NCBI GenBank assembly: GCA_030650995.1
Contig: JAUSCY010000080.1
Span: 1-45,574, forward strand
Direction of reading: 5' to 3'
DNA from: Sheuella sp.
GTDB taxonomy: Bacteria; Pseudomonadota; Gammaproteobacteria; Burkholderiales; Burkholderiaceae_B
DNA: 45,574 nt
This document shows, one piece after another, positions 33,995 to 44,448 of the stretch. Position numbers and translations under genes: made by a program. The notes under the pieces are model-generated. The model was given only the letters and a program-made list of their open reading frames with translations. It did no database searches and was not told the origin of the DNA. Position 1 is the stretch's first letter. Each line of letters starts with the position of its first letter.

Positions 33995-34975
33995 TTAATT
34001 GCTGCTGATTTGACTGATCTGCTTCAGGGCAGATGGCGTGAGCACGTGCTTAAACATATCCCACCCGATGGTTACGCCATCCAAGGCCTGGACAACGTGG
34101 GGCAAGAATCCTTCGACGAATATTCCTTTGGAACTCAGGCAGAACTGAAAATCTTTTTCCATACTGACTTCAAACTGCTCGTATCCACCGAGCATCTCCA
34201 GCGGAAAGTCTTTCTCCTTTCTTGCTAACGCCTTGAAATGATTACTAACAGCAGTCTTCGCGATAGTCTGCCAGGATCGATTCATAAAAATATCGCCGTA
34301 TCTCACTGCACGACTAAACTCTAGCGAATAGATAGAACAACTATTAGTCGTCTGGGGGTAAGCACCGATCATATGATCGGCATGTAACTCTTTAACTAAC
34401 CAGTCGGCTGTAAGGTGTTTAAGACTCACGCTGTAGGATTCACTGCCGCGTGAATCATCGGCCATGACCACTTCGATCTCTGCCAGGAATTTATTTAAGC
34501 GAGTCCCTTTTTCTGATTCACTGTCGACCTGAGGGTAACTGCGCTCGACTGTGTAGATGAATTTTTCGGTCGGCACAATCTTGATCGAGTCATCAATCAT
34601 CAAATAGGTTTTATATCCAGCTACGATGCCTCCCGTCGCATTGAGCTGCTCAATGCGTAGGCCGAATGTATCAATGAGGCACTTGTTTGCATTTGCCGGT
34701 AATGCTGGCATGGCGTCGTAATCGACGAAGCAATAGCTGGCTGTATAGCGCAGCCAGGAAACCTGACCTTTCATCAACATACTGCCTGACTGGGAGGACA
34801 GGCGATTCTTTGCCGATTTATAAGAGGCCGCGAGCACCTCATCCAGCCTGGATAGTTCTGGACTAGCGCAGATGGCCTTCTCCATCTTTGTTACCGCTTT
34901 GACACAATCAAAACTTGCAGCCTGGGAACTGCTTGCCACAGAGAGCGCAAAAAGTAAAAATATGATGGACTTCAT
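33995..34975 (-). CDS. Secreted protein with LprI-like (DUF1311) N-terminal domain
   Basis: A 326-residue exported protein. After a signal peptide (IIFLLFALSVASSSQA) it has the LprI/DUF1311 pattern ASFDCVKAVTKMEKAICASP with LSRLDEVLAASYK, a cysteine-bracketed helical domain found in lysozyme-inhibitor-like proteins. The C-terminal part (about 130-326) resembles the DUF3298-type domain often attached to it, ending LDGVTIGWDMFKHVLTP. The function of the combination is unknown; a periplasmic or envelope role is inferred. It lies 7 bases after another small secreted-protein gene on the same strand, so the two are probably co-transcribed. Confidence 0.75.
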   Translation of the reverse strand: MKSIIFLLFALSVASSSQAASFDCVKAVTKMEKAICASPELSRLDEVLAASYKSAKNRLSSQSGSMLMKGQVSWLRYTASYCFVDYDAMPALPANANKCLIDTFGLRIEQLNATGGIVAGYKTYLMIDDSIKIVPTEKFIYTVERSYPQVDSESEKGTRLNKFLAEIEVVMADDSRGSESYSVSLKHLTADWLVKELHADHMIGAYPQTTNSCSIYSLEFSRAVRYGDIFMNRSWQTIAKTAVSNHFKALARKEKDFPLEMLGGYEQFEVSMEKDFQFCLSSKGIFVEGFLPHVVQALDGVTIGWDMFKHVLTPSALKQISQISSN

Positions 34976-34982
34976 GTAATCC

Positions 34983-35426
34983 TTAACGGGTGCATACGCC
35001 AGAAAATTCTGTAACTGTAGTCAGATTCTCGTTGTTATGCGACCAAGAGTCAGATACCTTAATGCGTAAGGAATGACGATCAATCTCAATCATGCCGTGC
35101 GTTTTTGATACCTTAATATTTTGGGAATATGACCATTTGAAATACTTATCATCAGAAATATTTCTTACTGTCATGGTCTTTAGAAAGTCTCCCATGAAAA
35201 AGGAATAATCTGCGGCACTTTTAAACCTGACAGTCATATCAGGTTTGGCATCGTCAATCGTCACGACCACCTTTTCAGATGGCAGACTTTCCGTTGTGAC
35301 ACGCACCCCATTGGTATATTTCACTTCGCCAGAAACCCTGCACTCAAGCATGACTTTTGCGAACGTAGTCATTGGCATAACCAAAAATATAACCAGGCAT
35401 AAGGTACAGGAGTGATTAAGCTTCAT
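34983..35426 (-). CDS. Small secreted protein of unknown function
   Basis: A 147-residue protein with a signal peptide (CTLCLVIFLVMPMTTFAK) and a beta-rich polar mature part. Two cysteines, one after the signal (LECRVSG) and one at the C-terminus (SGVCTR), could form a disulfide joining the ends. I recognise no domain. The ATG at 35426 is 24 bases after the stop of ygiQ and the stop lies 7 bases before the LprI-like gene, so it may belong to a yghU-ygiQ-secreted-pair run on the minus strand. Confidence 0.65.
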   Translation of the reverse strand: MKLNHSCTLCLVIFLVMPMTTFAKVMLECRVSGEVKYTNGVRVTTESLPSEKVVVTIDDAKPDMTVRFKSAADYSFFMGDFLKTMTVRNISDDKYFKWSYSQNIKVSKTHGMIEIDRHSLRIKVSDSWSHNNENLTTVTEFSGVCTR

Positions 35427-35450
35427 GAATCCTGCACAGTATGAATGATG

Positions 35451-37763
35451 TTATTTACTACGCGGGGGCAAGCCAGTATGTTGCGTCAACAGACGACCTG
35501 ATTTGACGCTACGCCGAACGGTAGTGGTTGCCTGGGTACTGTTTTTACGTCGGTTACTCGTATAGCTTCCGTCGGTCACGGGCTGATGGAAAGGGATCAG
35601 ATGTTTTTTACCGTTTCCGATCAGATCAGCGCGGCCCATCGCCTTAAGTGCCTCGCGCAACACAGGCCAGTTATTGGCATCGTGATAACGTAAGAACGCC
35701 TTATGCAGTCTGCGGCGACGATCACCGCGAACAATATCAACAGTTTCGCTCTCTCGCGTCACCCGCCCAAGCGGATTACGTCCGGAGTGATACATGGCGG
35801 TAGCAGTCGCCATCGGGCTCGGATAGAAAGTTTGTACCTGATCAGCACGAAAACCATGGCTCTTGAGCCACAGAGCCAGATGCATCATGTCCTCGTCGCT
35901 GGTACCTGGGTGGGCAGCAATGAAATAAGGAACCAGGAACTGCTTTTTACCGGCCTGCTCACTGAACTTATCGAATAGTCGCTTAAACGTGTCGTAACTA
36001 CCGATACCAGGCTTCATCATCTTGGAGAGCGGTCCCATCTCGGTGTGCTCTGGAGCAATTTTCAGATAGCCACCCACATGATGTGTGACAAGCTCTTTTA
36101 TATACTCAGGAGACTTCACAGCCAGGTCGTAACGCAAACCTGAACTGATCAGAATTTTCTTAACTCCTTTTAGTTCCCGGGCACGTCGATACATGTGAAT
36201 CAGCGAACTGTGATCTGTATTGAGATTCTGGCAGACATCAGGGTAAACACAGCTCGGCTTGCGACAGGCAGACTCAATTTCCGGACTTTTACACCCGATA
36301 CGATACATATTGGCAGTCGGGCCGCCAAGATCCGAGATAACACCGGTAAAACCTGGCACTTTATCGCGAATATCTTCTATCTCACGGATGACGGAGTCTT
36401 CGCTTCGACTCTGAATGATCCGGCCTTCGTGCTCGGTGATCGAACAAAACGTACAGCCACCAAAACAACCCCGCATGATGTTCACGCTAAAGCGAATCAT
36501 TTCCCAGGCTGGAATCTTGGTCGCGCCATCGTGACTGCCATTCTCGTCGGCATAGAAGGGATGAGGACTACGCGCGTAGGGCAAATCAAAAACCAGGTCC
36601 ATCTCAGCTGTTGTGAGAGGAATCGGTGGTGGATTAATCCAGACATCACGCGCTGTACGTCCCTCACCGTGCGCCTGAACAAGTGCGCGTGCATTGCCGG
36701 GATTCGTCTCCAGATGCAGAACACGATTGGCATGCGCGTACAAAACGGGATCTGACTTTACCTGCTCATAGGATGGCAGGCGGATCACGCTGCGGTCTCG
36801 AGGAGGAACCTTAAGCTTACCGATTACCTGTAAGGATGGATTTGGTGAAAAGACAAGCGGCACCTCCCCACCTTTTGATTTAGTTTTACCACCGCTTGTT
36901 GAATTCGCGGCATCCGCGACTGCACGCGCCTCATCATTTCTTGCACAACTTTGACCTTGCTCTAACGCCTGCTCACTAATCATTAGATAGGGATTGACAT
37001 GGGCTTCAACTCTGCCCGGCGCATCCACGCTTGTCGAGTCAATCTCTGACCAGCCTTCTGGTGTCTCGCGTCGAACAAAAACAGTACCTCGCACATCAGT
37101 AATCTGACGCACAGGCTCTTTGGCAGCCAACCGATGCGCGATCTCAACTACTGCGCGTTCAGCATTACCGTACAGCAACAAATCACACTTGCTATCGACC
37201 ACTACAGAACGGCGAACCTTATCAGACCAGTAGTCGTAATGCGCGATCCGTCGCAGCGACCCCTCGATCCCGCCTAATACAATCGGGACATCTTTATAAG
37301 CTTCTTTGCAGCGCTGGGTATAAACAATCGCAGCGTGGTCGGGACGCTTACCCCCGACATCACCTGGCGTATACGCATCATCGCTACGCATTTTGCGGTC
37401 TGCGGTGTAGCGATTGATCATCGAGTCCATATTGCCTGCAGTCACGCCAAAAAAGAGATTTGGCTTGCCCAGGGCTTTAAAAGGCTCGGCACTTTGCCAA
37501 TCAGGCTGCGCAATGATTCCAACCCGGAATCCCTGGTTTTCAAGCATCCGTCCGATCACGGCCATACCAAAGCTCGGATGATCCACATAGGCGTCCCCCG
37601 TGACAATAATGATGTCACAGCTATCCCAGCCGAGCTGAGTCATTTCATCACGACTCATCGGTAAAAAGGGTGCCGTACCAAAGCGTTCAGCCCAGAACTT
37701 ACGATAACTGCTCAGGGGTTTAGCGTTGCGCGGAAAAAAAGAAACATCGGTGTAGGCTGTCAT
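35451..37763 (-). CDS. ygiQ: YgiQ-family radical SAM protein
   Basis: A 770-residue protein of the UPF0313/YgiQ family. The radical SAM cluster motif CFGGCTFC lies at 433-440 (C433, C437, C440), preceded by the family's N-terminal region ([20 protein letters not shown]) and followed by [15 protein letters not shown] and [15 protein letters not shown] cobalamin-binding-like N-terminal domain is usual in the family; the substrate is not established. A Ser/Gly/Lys-rich stretch around residues 285-300 looks like a disordered linker insertion, and the C-terminus is basic. It starts 8 bases after the yghU stop on the same strand, an operon-like spacing. Confidence 0.95.
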   Translation of the reverse strand: MTAYTDVSFFPRNAKPLSSYRKFWAERFGTAPFLPMSRDEMTQLGWDSCDIIIVTGDAYVDHPSFGMAVIGRMLENQGFRVGIIAQPDWQSAEPFKALGKPNLFFGVTAGNMDSMINRYTADRKMRSDDAYTPGDVGGKRPDHAAIVYTQRCKEAYKDVPIVLGGIEGSLRRIAHYDYWSDKVRRSVVVDSKCDLLLYGNAERAVVEIAHRLAAKEPVRQITDVRGTVFVRRETPEGWSEIDSTSVDAPGRVEAHVNPYLMISEQALEQGQSCARNDEARAVADAANSTSGGKTKSKGGEVPLVFSPNPSLQVIGKLKVPPRDRSVIRLPSYEQVKSDPVLYAHANRVLHLETNPGNARALVQAHGEGRTARDVWINPPPIPLTTAEMDLVFDLPYARSPHPFYADENGSHDGATKIPAWEMIRFSVNIMRGCFGGCTFCSITEHEGRIIQSRSEDSVIREIEDIRDKVPGFTGVISDLGGPTANMYRIGCKSPEIESACRKPSCVYPDVCQNLNTDHSSLIHMYRRARELKGVKKILISSGLRYDLAVKSPEYIKELVTHHVGGYLKIAPEHTEMGPLSKMMKPGIGSYDTFKRLFDKFSEQAGKKQFLVPYFIAAHPGTSDEDMMHLALWLKSHGFRADQVQTFYPSPMATATAMYHSGRNPLGRVTRESETVDIVRGDRRRRLHKAFLRYHDANNWPVLREALKAMGRADLIGNGKKHLIPFHQPVTDGSYTSNRRKNSTQATTTVRRSVKSGRLLTQHTGLPPRSK

Positions 37764-37771
37764 ATAAATTA

Positions 37772-38647
37772 CTAAGTTGCTCCAATGAGCTTGTCCTGCG
37801 TGTTGGTATCAAAATCGCTCGCATCGTGTCGCTCGCGCAATTGCTCGAATGGCTCGCCAGTCAGCCGGTTCACCATGCGGCCACGTTTGACTGCGGGACG
37901 ACTGTAAATCAGGTCGGCCCATCGCTGCACGTGTTTATATTCACTCACGCTTAAAAATTCAGCTGCGCCATATGACCACCCCTTAACGAGACCACCATAC
38001 CAGGGAAAGACAGCAATATCGGCGATTGTGTATTCATTGCCAGCGAGGTATTCATTCTCGGCAAAATGACGATCCAAAACATCTAATTCTCGTTTCACTT
38101 CCATTGCGAAACGATCTATCGCATATTCGATCTTGGTCGGTGCATAGGCATAAAAGTGACCGAACCCTCCTCCCAGATAGGGCGCACTGCCCATCTGCCA
38201 GAAAAGCCAGTTCAAAGCCTGCGTGCGAGCGGTAAGTGTCCGAGGTAAGAAGGCTTCGAATTTCTCTGCGAGATAGAGCAGGATGGAACCCGACTCAAAC
38301 ACTCGAATCGGCTCTGCCCCGCTTCGATCAAGTAAGGCAGGAATCTTGGAATTCGGATTGATCTCTACAAAACCTGAACCGAACTGATCCCCTTTGCGGA
38401 TATCGATCAACCAGGCGTCATACTCTGCACCCGAGTGACCGAGTGCAAGCAACTCCTCGAGGAGGATTGAAACTTTTACGCCATTTGGCGTGCCCAGCGA
38501 ATAAAGCTGTAGCGGATGTCGACCGATGGGGAGTTCTTTTTCGTGCGTCGCACCAGCGATCGGTCGATTAATGCTCGCAAAGGCTCCGCCATTGGGCTGA
38601 GTCCAGGTCCACACTTTAGGTGGGACGTAGGAGTTGGGGTCTGTCAT
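37772..38647 (-). CDS. yghU: Glutathione-dependent disulfide-bond oxidoreductase YghU
   Basis: A 291-residue Nu-class GST. It begins [20 protein letters not shown], a recognisable N-terminal extension of YghU/YfcG-type proteins, then has the thioredoxin-fold segment [20 protein letters not shown] (TPN binding glutathione) and [14 protein letters not shown] with [14 protein letters not shown]. Nu-class enzymes bind two glutathiones and reduce disulfides rather than conjugating electrophiles. Length equals E. coli YghU (288). It is the first gene of a likely operon with ygiQ; upstream are 378 non-coding bases before divergent kup. Confidence 0.95.
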   Translation of the reverse strand: MTDPNSYVPPKVWTWTQPNGGAFASINRPIAGATHEKELPIGRHPLQLYSLGTPNGVKVSILLEELLALGHSGAEYDAWLIDIRKGDQFGSGFVEINPNSKIPALLDRSGAEPIRVFESGSILLYLAEKFEAFLPRTLTARTQALNWLFWQMGSAPYLGGGFGHFYAYAPTKIEYAIDRFAMEVKRELDVLDRHFAENEYLAGNEYTIADIAVFPWYGGLVKGWSYGAAEFLSVSEYKHVQRWADLIYSRPAVKRGRMVNRLTGEPFEQLRERHDASDFDTNTQDKLIGAT

Positions 38648-39025
38648 ATTGGCTCTCGAAGTCTTCTGTAAATTGCTTGAGCGATTACAAAAGAAAGCAT
38701 TATTGCACTGATTATCAAAGACTTAAGTAAAAACCCTCGTATTTTTAATGACTTAGCAGAGATTTAAGCCTTCACTTTTGCTATCGCAGCGAGATTTTCC
38801 TGATGAACTCGTAGTGACGTGAAGTCAAAGATATCTGATGTGAAGATACAAATTTTTAATCTAGAACAACCTGAATCATAAGTATTTTTTTAAAATGACT
38901 CGTTATCTCAGTTTCAGGCATATAGAATCTTTTAAAAAATCGCTTCCCATCATGAAATATCTGGTGATGCGTTGAGGCCAGCCTAGAGGGCTAAAATTTA
39001 ATTTAATAAAACAAGGTCATTTTTC
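38648..39025. other. Intergenic region between yghU and kup
   Basis: This 378-base AT-rich gap separates the divergent yghU and kup genes and must hold both promoters. I see no open frame with coding character, no RNA gene, no intrinsic terminator and no recognisable riboswitch. AAGGTC just before 39026 is the probable kup ribosome-binding site. Confidence 0.6.
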
Positions 39026-40894
39026 ATGAGTAAACAATCAAGCTCGGCGCTGGCACTCGCTGCACTAGGTATTGTGTATGGTGATATTGGCACCAGCCCA
39101 CTTTATGCTTTTGAGCAGGTTTTTTCGAACGGCGACCATTCTGTGCCGATCAGCCAGGCAAATATTCTTGGTGTGCTCTCAGTGTTCATGTGGTCACTCG
39201 TGATGATTGTGACAATAAAGTATGTTTTCTTTATTATGCGTGCCGACAATCAGGGCGAAGGCGGAATCATTTCGCTGATGGCACTCTCGCTAGAAAAGGC
39301 AAAAAATAACGCCACATCTCAAAAATGGATTTTAGGCTTAGGTCTGACTGGTGCCGCATTCTTCTATGGTGACGGTGTCATCACTCCAGCTATTTCAGTT
39401 TTGTCCGCCGTAGAAGGTTTAGAACTCATATCACCAAAATTAAAGGATTTGGTGTTGCCTGTTTCCATAGCAATACTGTGCTTTTTATTCTGGTCTCAAA
39501 GAAAAGGAACAGCGACGATTGGCTTGTTTTTCGGACCAGTCATGCTGCTATGGTTTGTCGTCATTGGTCTGCTAGGCATATGGAATATCGCACAGCAGCC
39601 CGGTGTCTTGTTAGCCATCAATCCACTTTACGCTCTTGAGTTTCTCAGCTCACATGGATTCCTATCCTTCTTTGCCTTGGGCGCAGTCGTTCTTTGCCTG
39701 ACCGGGGCTGAAGCCTTATACGCCGACATGGGGCACTTTGGTCGACGTCCCATCCGTATCATGTGGATACGTCTTGTATTTCCTGCTCTTTTATTAAACT
39801 ACTTTGGCCAGGGTGCATTACTGCTGCACCAGCCTAGCGCACTGGACAATCTGTTTTATCTGATGGCACCAGCTTTTTTGCACACACCGATGATCATCCT
39901 CGCCACGCTGGCTACGGTGATTGCATCACAAGCCGTGATATCCGGGGTGTTCTCGATGACCAGACAAGCGATTCGTTTGGGCTTTCTACCTCGTTTGCAA
40001 ATTTTGCAGACCTCTGCCGATGAAATTGGTCAGATTTATTTGCCCTTGATCAATTACTTGCTTGCAGCAGCCGTTATTGGTGTGATTTTGATTTTCCAGA
40101 CCTCCAATGCCCTCGGATCTGCTTATGGCATCGCTGTCACTGGAACCATGCTGATTACTGATTTTTTAGCGATTTCAGTTGCAATTAAAGTCTGGAACTG
40201 GCAACCCTGGCGCGCTATTTTGGGCGCGGTAGCTTTTGTGATCATTGATTCTGTTTTCTTTAGTGCGAACGCACTGAAATTCATCGATGGTGGCTGGATG
40301 CCCGTACTGCTGAGCCTGATGGTGCTCATCGTCTTGACGACCTGGAATCGCGGCAGATTAATTGTGGAAGATTTTATAAGAGCACAAGCAACGCCACTGA
40401 GTGAATTTATAACAACTGAAGTCACTGAAGAGACACCTCGTATTGATGGCACAGCGATCTACCTTTCCTCAGACTTGAACAAAACACCTATTGCTTTGCG
40501 CAAAACATTGCATCACTTTAATGTCATTCACAAACAAGTCATCATCCTGGCAATTAGTTATGAACTCGTTTCACATGTAGCAGACGAGTCTCGCGTAACG
40601 ACGACGCATTGCGACAAGGGTTTTATGAAAGTTCAATTCAGATTTGGTTTTATGGAGCAAGTCAATATCGCCGATATGCTCAAAGCACATTGGCCTGAGA
40701 CGCTGGCAAAAAATTTAAGTCCCACTTCATACTTTGGAAACCGACTCGTAATCATTCAGGAGGGTAATCGTGGAATGCTTGCCTGGCGTAAACGACTCTT
40801 CCGATTTATGTATCGCAACGCGCAGCATCCAACAGACTATTTGAATGTGCCGGTTGCTGATTCCATGAGTGTGAGCACACGTGTGATTATCTAA
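39026..40894 (+). CDS. kup: Low-affinity potassium transporter Kup
   Basis: A 622-residue inner-membrane K+:H+ symporter of the KUP/HAK/KT family. The conserved first segment reads ALGIVYGDIGTSPLYA, with GEGGIISLMAL, FFYGDGVITPAISVLSAVEG and GHFGRRPIRIMW as further family motifs; about 12 membrane segments are followed by a hydrophilic cytoplasmic domain from about residue 450. Length matches E. coli Kup (622). It is monocistronic, ending at a bidirectional terminator 34 bases downstream. With the K+ channel and the KefB-type antiporter it makes three K+ proteins in this window, though they are not linked. Confidence 0.97.
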   Translation: MSKQSSSALALAALGIVYGDIGTSPLYAFEQVFSNGDHSVPISQANILGVLSVFMWSLVMIVTIKYVFFIMRADNQGEGGIISLMALSLEKAKNNATSQKWILGLGLTGAAFFYGDGVITPAISVLSAVEGLELISPKLKDLVLPVSIAILCFLFWSQRKGTATIGLFFGPVMLLWFVVIGLLGIWNIAQQPGVLLAINPLYALEFLSSHGFLSFFALGAVVLCLTGAEALYADMGHFGRRPIRIMWIRLVFPALLLNYFGQGALLLHQPSALDNLFYLMAPAFLHTPMIILATLATVIASQAVISGVFSMTRQAIRLGFLPRLQILQTSADEIGQIYLPLINYLLAAAVIGVILIFQTSNALGSAYGIAVTGTMLITDFLAISVAIKVWNWQPWRAILGAVAFVIIDSVFFSANALKFIDGGWMPVLLSLMVLIVLTTWNRGRLIVEDFIRAQATPLSEFITTEVTEETPRIDGTAIYLSSDLNKTPIALRKTLHHFNVIHKQVIILAISYELVSHVADESRVTTTHCDKGFMKVQFRFGFMEQVNIADMLKAHWPETLAKNLSPTSYFGNRLVIIQEGNRGMLAWRKRLFRFMYRNAQHPTDYLNVPVADSMSVSTRVII

Positions 40895-40927
40895 GCGTAT
40901 TTATTCATGCGACAGAGGCTCTAATAC

Positions 40928-40972
40928 AAAACGCCCAACCCATTGAAATGATCACTTAGGGTTGGGCGTTTT
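40928..40972. terminator. Bidirectional intrinsic terminator between kup and the VOC gene
   Basis: AAAACGCCCAACCC (40928-40941) pairs perfectly with GGGTTGGGCGTTTT (40959-40972) over a 17-base loop. A-rich and T-rich ends flank the GC-rich stem, so it can terminate kup from the left and the VOC-protein gene (stop at 40976) from the right. Confidence 0.88.
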
Positions 40973-40975
40973 AAC

Positions 40976-41359
40976 TTACTTAGGCTCTCTGAACATTGAA
41001 CAGAGTTTATTACCCGTCGGATCGCGCAGATATGCGAGATACATTTTTCCTGCAGGACCTTCACGATAGCCAGGAGGGTCTTCACAGGTGACTCCACCGT
41101 TCGCAATACCTGCCGCATGGAATGCATTGACTTGCTCAACTGACTGCGCCCCGAAACCGATTGTTCCGCCATTGGCTGGATTTGCAGCTTTGCCGTCGAT
41201 TGGCAAGGTAAACCCAAAATTACCTGAAGGCGTGCGATAAAAATACCTGATATCGCGATTCAGCACACCAGGCGCGATGCCCAATGCACCTAAGATCGCA
41301 TCATAAAATTTTCTTGACGCTTCTAAATCGTTTGTACCCACCATAACGTGACTGAACAT
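40976..41359 (-). CDS. VOC (glyoxalase/bleomycin-resistance) family protein
   Basis: A 127-residue cytoplasmic protein with the betaalphabetabetabeta VOC fold: MFSHVMVGTNDLEASRKFYD at the start and RDPTGNKLCSMF at the end, where the second metal ligand of the family usually sits. Small VOC proteins act as dioxygenases, glyoxalases or antibiotic binders; nothing here tells which. The ATG at 41359 has GGAG 5 bases upstream; a longer frame starts with TTG. Single-gene unit sharing the terminator with kup. Confidence 0.85.
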   Translation of the reverse strand: MFSHVMVGTNDLEASRKFYDAILGALGIAPGVLNRDIRYFYRTPSGNFGFTLPIDGKAANPANGGTIGFGAQSVEQVNAFHAAGIANGGVTCEDPPGYREGPAGKMYLAYLRDPTGNKLCSMFREPK

Positions 41360-41412
41360 ATTGTCTCCAGACAAAAGTAATAATCTAAAAACGATATCCT
41401 AGCCCAATTAAT

Positions 41413-41517
41413 GCTGTGACAGTACTCGCTGAAGGATTTGTATGGAAATCCGCTCGCGTGAGTGAACGCGGTGAACTAGATGCGACCATTCAGATAGCCC
41501 TGCAGAGTGAAAATTGA
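41413..41517 (+). pseudogene. Remnant of a ThDP-dependent enzyme C-terminus
   Basis: Thirty-four codons ending at TGA 41515-41517 translate to AVTVLAEGFVWKSARVSERG followed by ELDATIQIALQSEN. This resembles the C-terminal end of acetolactate-synthase-like thiamine diphosphate enzymes (A-x-x-F-G-W-x-x-x-x-V then L-D-x-A-I-x-x-A-L). No start codon with a ribosome-binding site precedes it and the rest of the gene is absent. The fragment lies in the 5' region of the VOC gene. The identification is by eye on a short segment. Confidence 0.4.
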
Positions 41518-41687
41518 CGATAGTTCAAGGGAGAGCTTGAAAACTTAAGACATACAGGCTCACAGAATATATTTCATGAGCCGGATTTTTAAGGCTCCCT
41601 GGTCGAGTAAGATGAATTTCATCCATTTACTCTTAGGCCTCTGTGAATTTCTAATACAACAAAAGATTTCTAGTTTCTGGCCTTGTC

Positions 41688-42083
41688 ATGTTTGTACTTG
41701 GTCTGTTAGCTCCCATTTATTCACCCTATGCGCTGGCAAAAATCGGGCTCTTACAGGCTCACTTAATAGGAGCTGTCCAAGCATTAGTTTTCTTCTCTTT
41801 TGCCTGGATGTGGCCGCAATTATCCCTTCCAAAGTTCACCAAAACTATCGCTACCGTATCCTTGTATGTATCCCTCTGGGCTAACTGGATTGGCACTTTA
41901 TTCGTTGGCATTTTTGGTGCAGGAAAAGAGCAATACATCGTCAATCAAGACCTTGTGCCAGGCGCAAAGGGGTTTTGGAATCTAGCAACCCTGTTACTGA
42001 TCAATCTCTCGCAATTAGCTTTAATATCCGTAGTACTGGCCATCATTGGTTTTTTAGGGTGGTCATGGACATTTGAATACTGA
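41688..42083 (+). CDS. Small four-helix membrane protein (hydroxylaminobenzene mutase-like); N-terminus possibly frameshifted
   Basis: A 131-residue inner-membrane protein with four hydrophobic segments (about 1-20, 24-46, 56-76 and 98-128). The order of motifs (KIGLLQAHLIGAVQAL, WANWIGTLFVGIFGAG) is like that of HabA/HabB-type hydroxylaminobenzene mutases and related small membrane proteins, but similarity is read by eye. The ATG at 41688 has no ribosome-binding site and falls inside the first hydrophobic segment. Hydrophobic sequence continues in frame upstream (RFLVSG) to a stop at 41652. In another frame MNFIHLLLGLCEFLIQQ (from 41612) would join it by a one-base shift at the A4 run 41661-41664. 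The gene may therefore be frameshifted or start unusually. Confidence 0.55.
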   Translation: MFVLGLLAPIYSPYALAKIGLLQAHLIGAVQALVFFSFAWMWPQLSLPKFTKTIATVSLYVSLWANWIGTLFVGIFGAGKEQYIVNQDLVPGAKGFWNLATLLLINLSQLALISVVLAIIGFLGWSWTFEY

Positions 42084-42169
42084 ACCAAACTGTAATATTT
42101 ATAGTGCGCCACCCGGTAGCAAATGCATGAGTCTGAAATAAAGGGACTTATGAAGATCCCTTGGTAATT

Positions 42170-43294
42170 ATGAGAAATAAAGACAACATGATTGACTGTA
42201 AAAATCCAGGAAGACGCAAAACAATTCTTGGACTGTCTATTTTCCTGACTGCGCCACTGACTCATGCGCAGAGTTTTGTTTTTAAACCAAATCAGAGATA
42301 CCCTGACGCATCGATATTGATTCTTGATCCTAGTTTCGAGAAATATCGGCTATATAACAGCACGCTAGAGCAATTATCCACAGGCATGCGCTGGTCAGAA
42401 GGACCGGCTTATTTTCCTTATGGCGAATATTTATTATTCAGTGATATTCCGAACAACCGGATAATGAAGTATTCAGAAAAAACCGGCAAAACCACTATAT
42501 TCAGAGGTCAGGCAAACTTTGCTAATGGCAACACACGAGATAACCAGGGTCGCCTGATTACATGTGAGCACTCGGTAACCAGAAGGGTAACCAGGACGGA
42601 AGCTAGCGGAAAAATCACCGTAATTGCAGATAGCTTTGAAGGCAAGAGACTCAACGCCCCAAATGACGTAATAGTCAAATCGGACAACTCTATCTGGTTT
42701 ACCGACCCAACCTTTGGAATTAACGGAGAGTGGGAAGGATTCAAAGCAAAATCAGAACAAAAAACAACTAATGTTTATCGAGTCGATTCAGTCGGTAAAA
42801 TTTCCGCTGTAATAACTGACCTCGTTAATCCGAATGGTCTCGCATTTTCACCGAACGAAAAGAAACTATATGTCGTTGAGTCAAGTGCGACACCAAACAA
42901 TTGTCTTTGGGTATACGATCTGAATGATGACGGTACGTTGTCTGGTAAAACCAAGCTGATTGATCCCACAGACAATGCTGCTATAGATGGCTTAAAAGTC
43001 GATATTGACGGTAATCTCTGGCTTGGATATGGAACTGATGGTGCGATTGAAAAAACACCCTCGATCGTGCAGGAACACATGGCTTATGCCTTGAAGAGTC
43101 AACCTGAGCAAATGGATGGCGTCATGGTCTTGAACTCTGCGGGAAAAAAAATTGGATTCATTAAATTGCCCGAGCGATGTGCGAATCTCACATTCGGCGG
43201 ACCTAAAAATAATCGACTTTATATGGCGAGTAGCCATTCAATATATTCTTTGTACGTCAATACTCAAGGGGCAGTGACTCTTTTTTCACCTTAA
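42170..43294 (+). CDS. Secreted SMP-30/gluconolactonase/LRE-family protein
   Basis: A 374-residue six-bladed beta-propeller enzyme. MRWSEGPAYFPYGEYLLFSD holds the first metal glutamate (E of SEGP), with NTRDNQGRLITCEH, LNAPNDVIVKSDNSIWFTDP (the conserved N and D metal region) and PNGLAFSPNEKKLYVVES following. Such proteins hydrolyse sugar lactones or similar esters with Ca2+ or Zn2+. The leader (GRRKTILGLSIFLTAPLTHAQ) ends in an AxA-like site and carries an RRK motif, so export, possibly by Tat, is likely. The ATG at 42170 is preferred over TTG at 42161. frmA starts only 9 bases after its stop, suggesting read-through. Confidence 0.87.
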   Translation: MRNKDNMIDCKNPGRRKTILGLSIFLTAPLTHAQSFVFKPNQRYPDASILILDPSFEKYRLYNSTLEQLSTGMRWSEGPAYFPYGEYLLFSDIPNNRIMKYSEKTGKTTIFRGQANFANGNTRDNQGRLITCEHSVTRRVTRTEASGKITVIADSFEGKRLNAPNDVIVKSDNSIWFTDPTFGINGEWEGFKAKSEQKTTNVYRVDSVGKISAVITDLVNPNGLAFSPNEKKLYVVESSATPNNCLWVYDLNDDGTLSGKTKLIDPTDNAAIDGLKVDIDGNLWLGYGTDGAIEKTPSIVQEHMAYALKSQPEQMDGVMVLNSAGKKIGFIKLPERCANLTFGGPKNNRLYMASSHSIYSLYVNTQGAVTLFSP

Positions 43295-44413
<1,119 letters not shown>

Positions 44414-44448
44414 TCAATACTTGAATCGTACAAAGAGACACTTCACAT

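Noticed and set aside
36195-36755. Plus-strand open frame of 186 codons within ygiQ
   Set aside because: Antisense shadow of the radical SAM gene; the opposite strand has unambiguous motifs.
38648-39025. Possible riboswitch (c-di-AMP type) upstream of kup
   Set aside because: No conserved ydaO/kimA-type core or expression platform could be recognised in this AT-rich spacer.
41576-41884. 102-codon frame starting at 41576 overlapping the small membrane protein
   Set aside because: Only its segment from 41612 to about 41660 has plausible coding character; after that the 41688 frame is the hydrophobic, motif-bearing one, so I treat it as a possible frameshifted start and not a separate gene.
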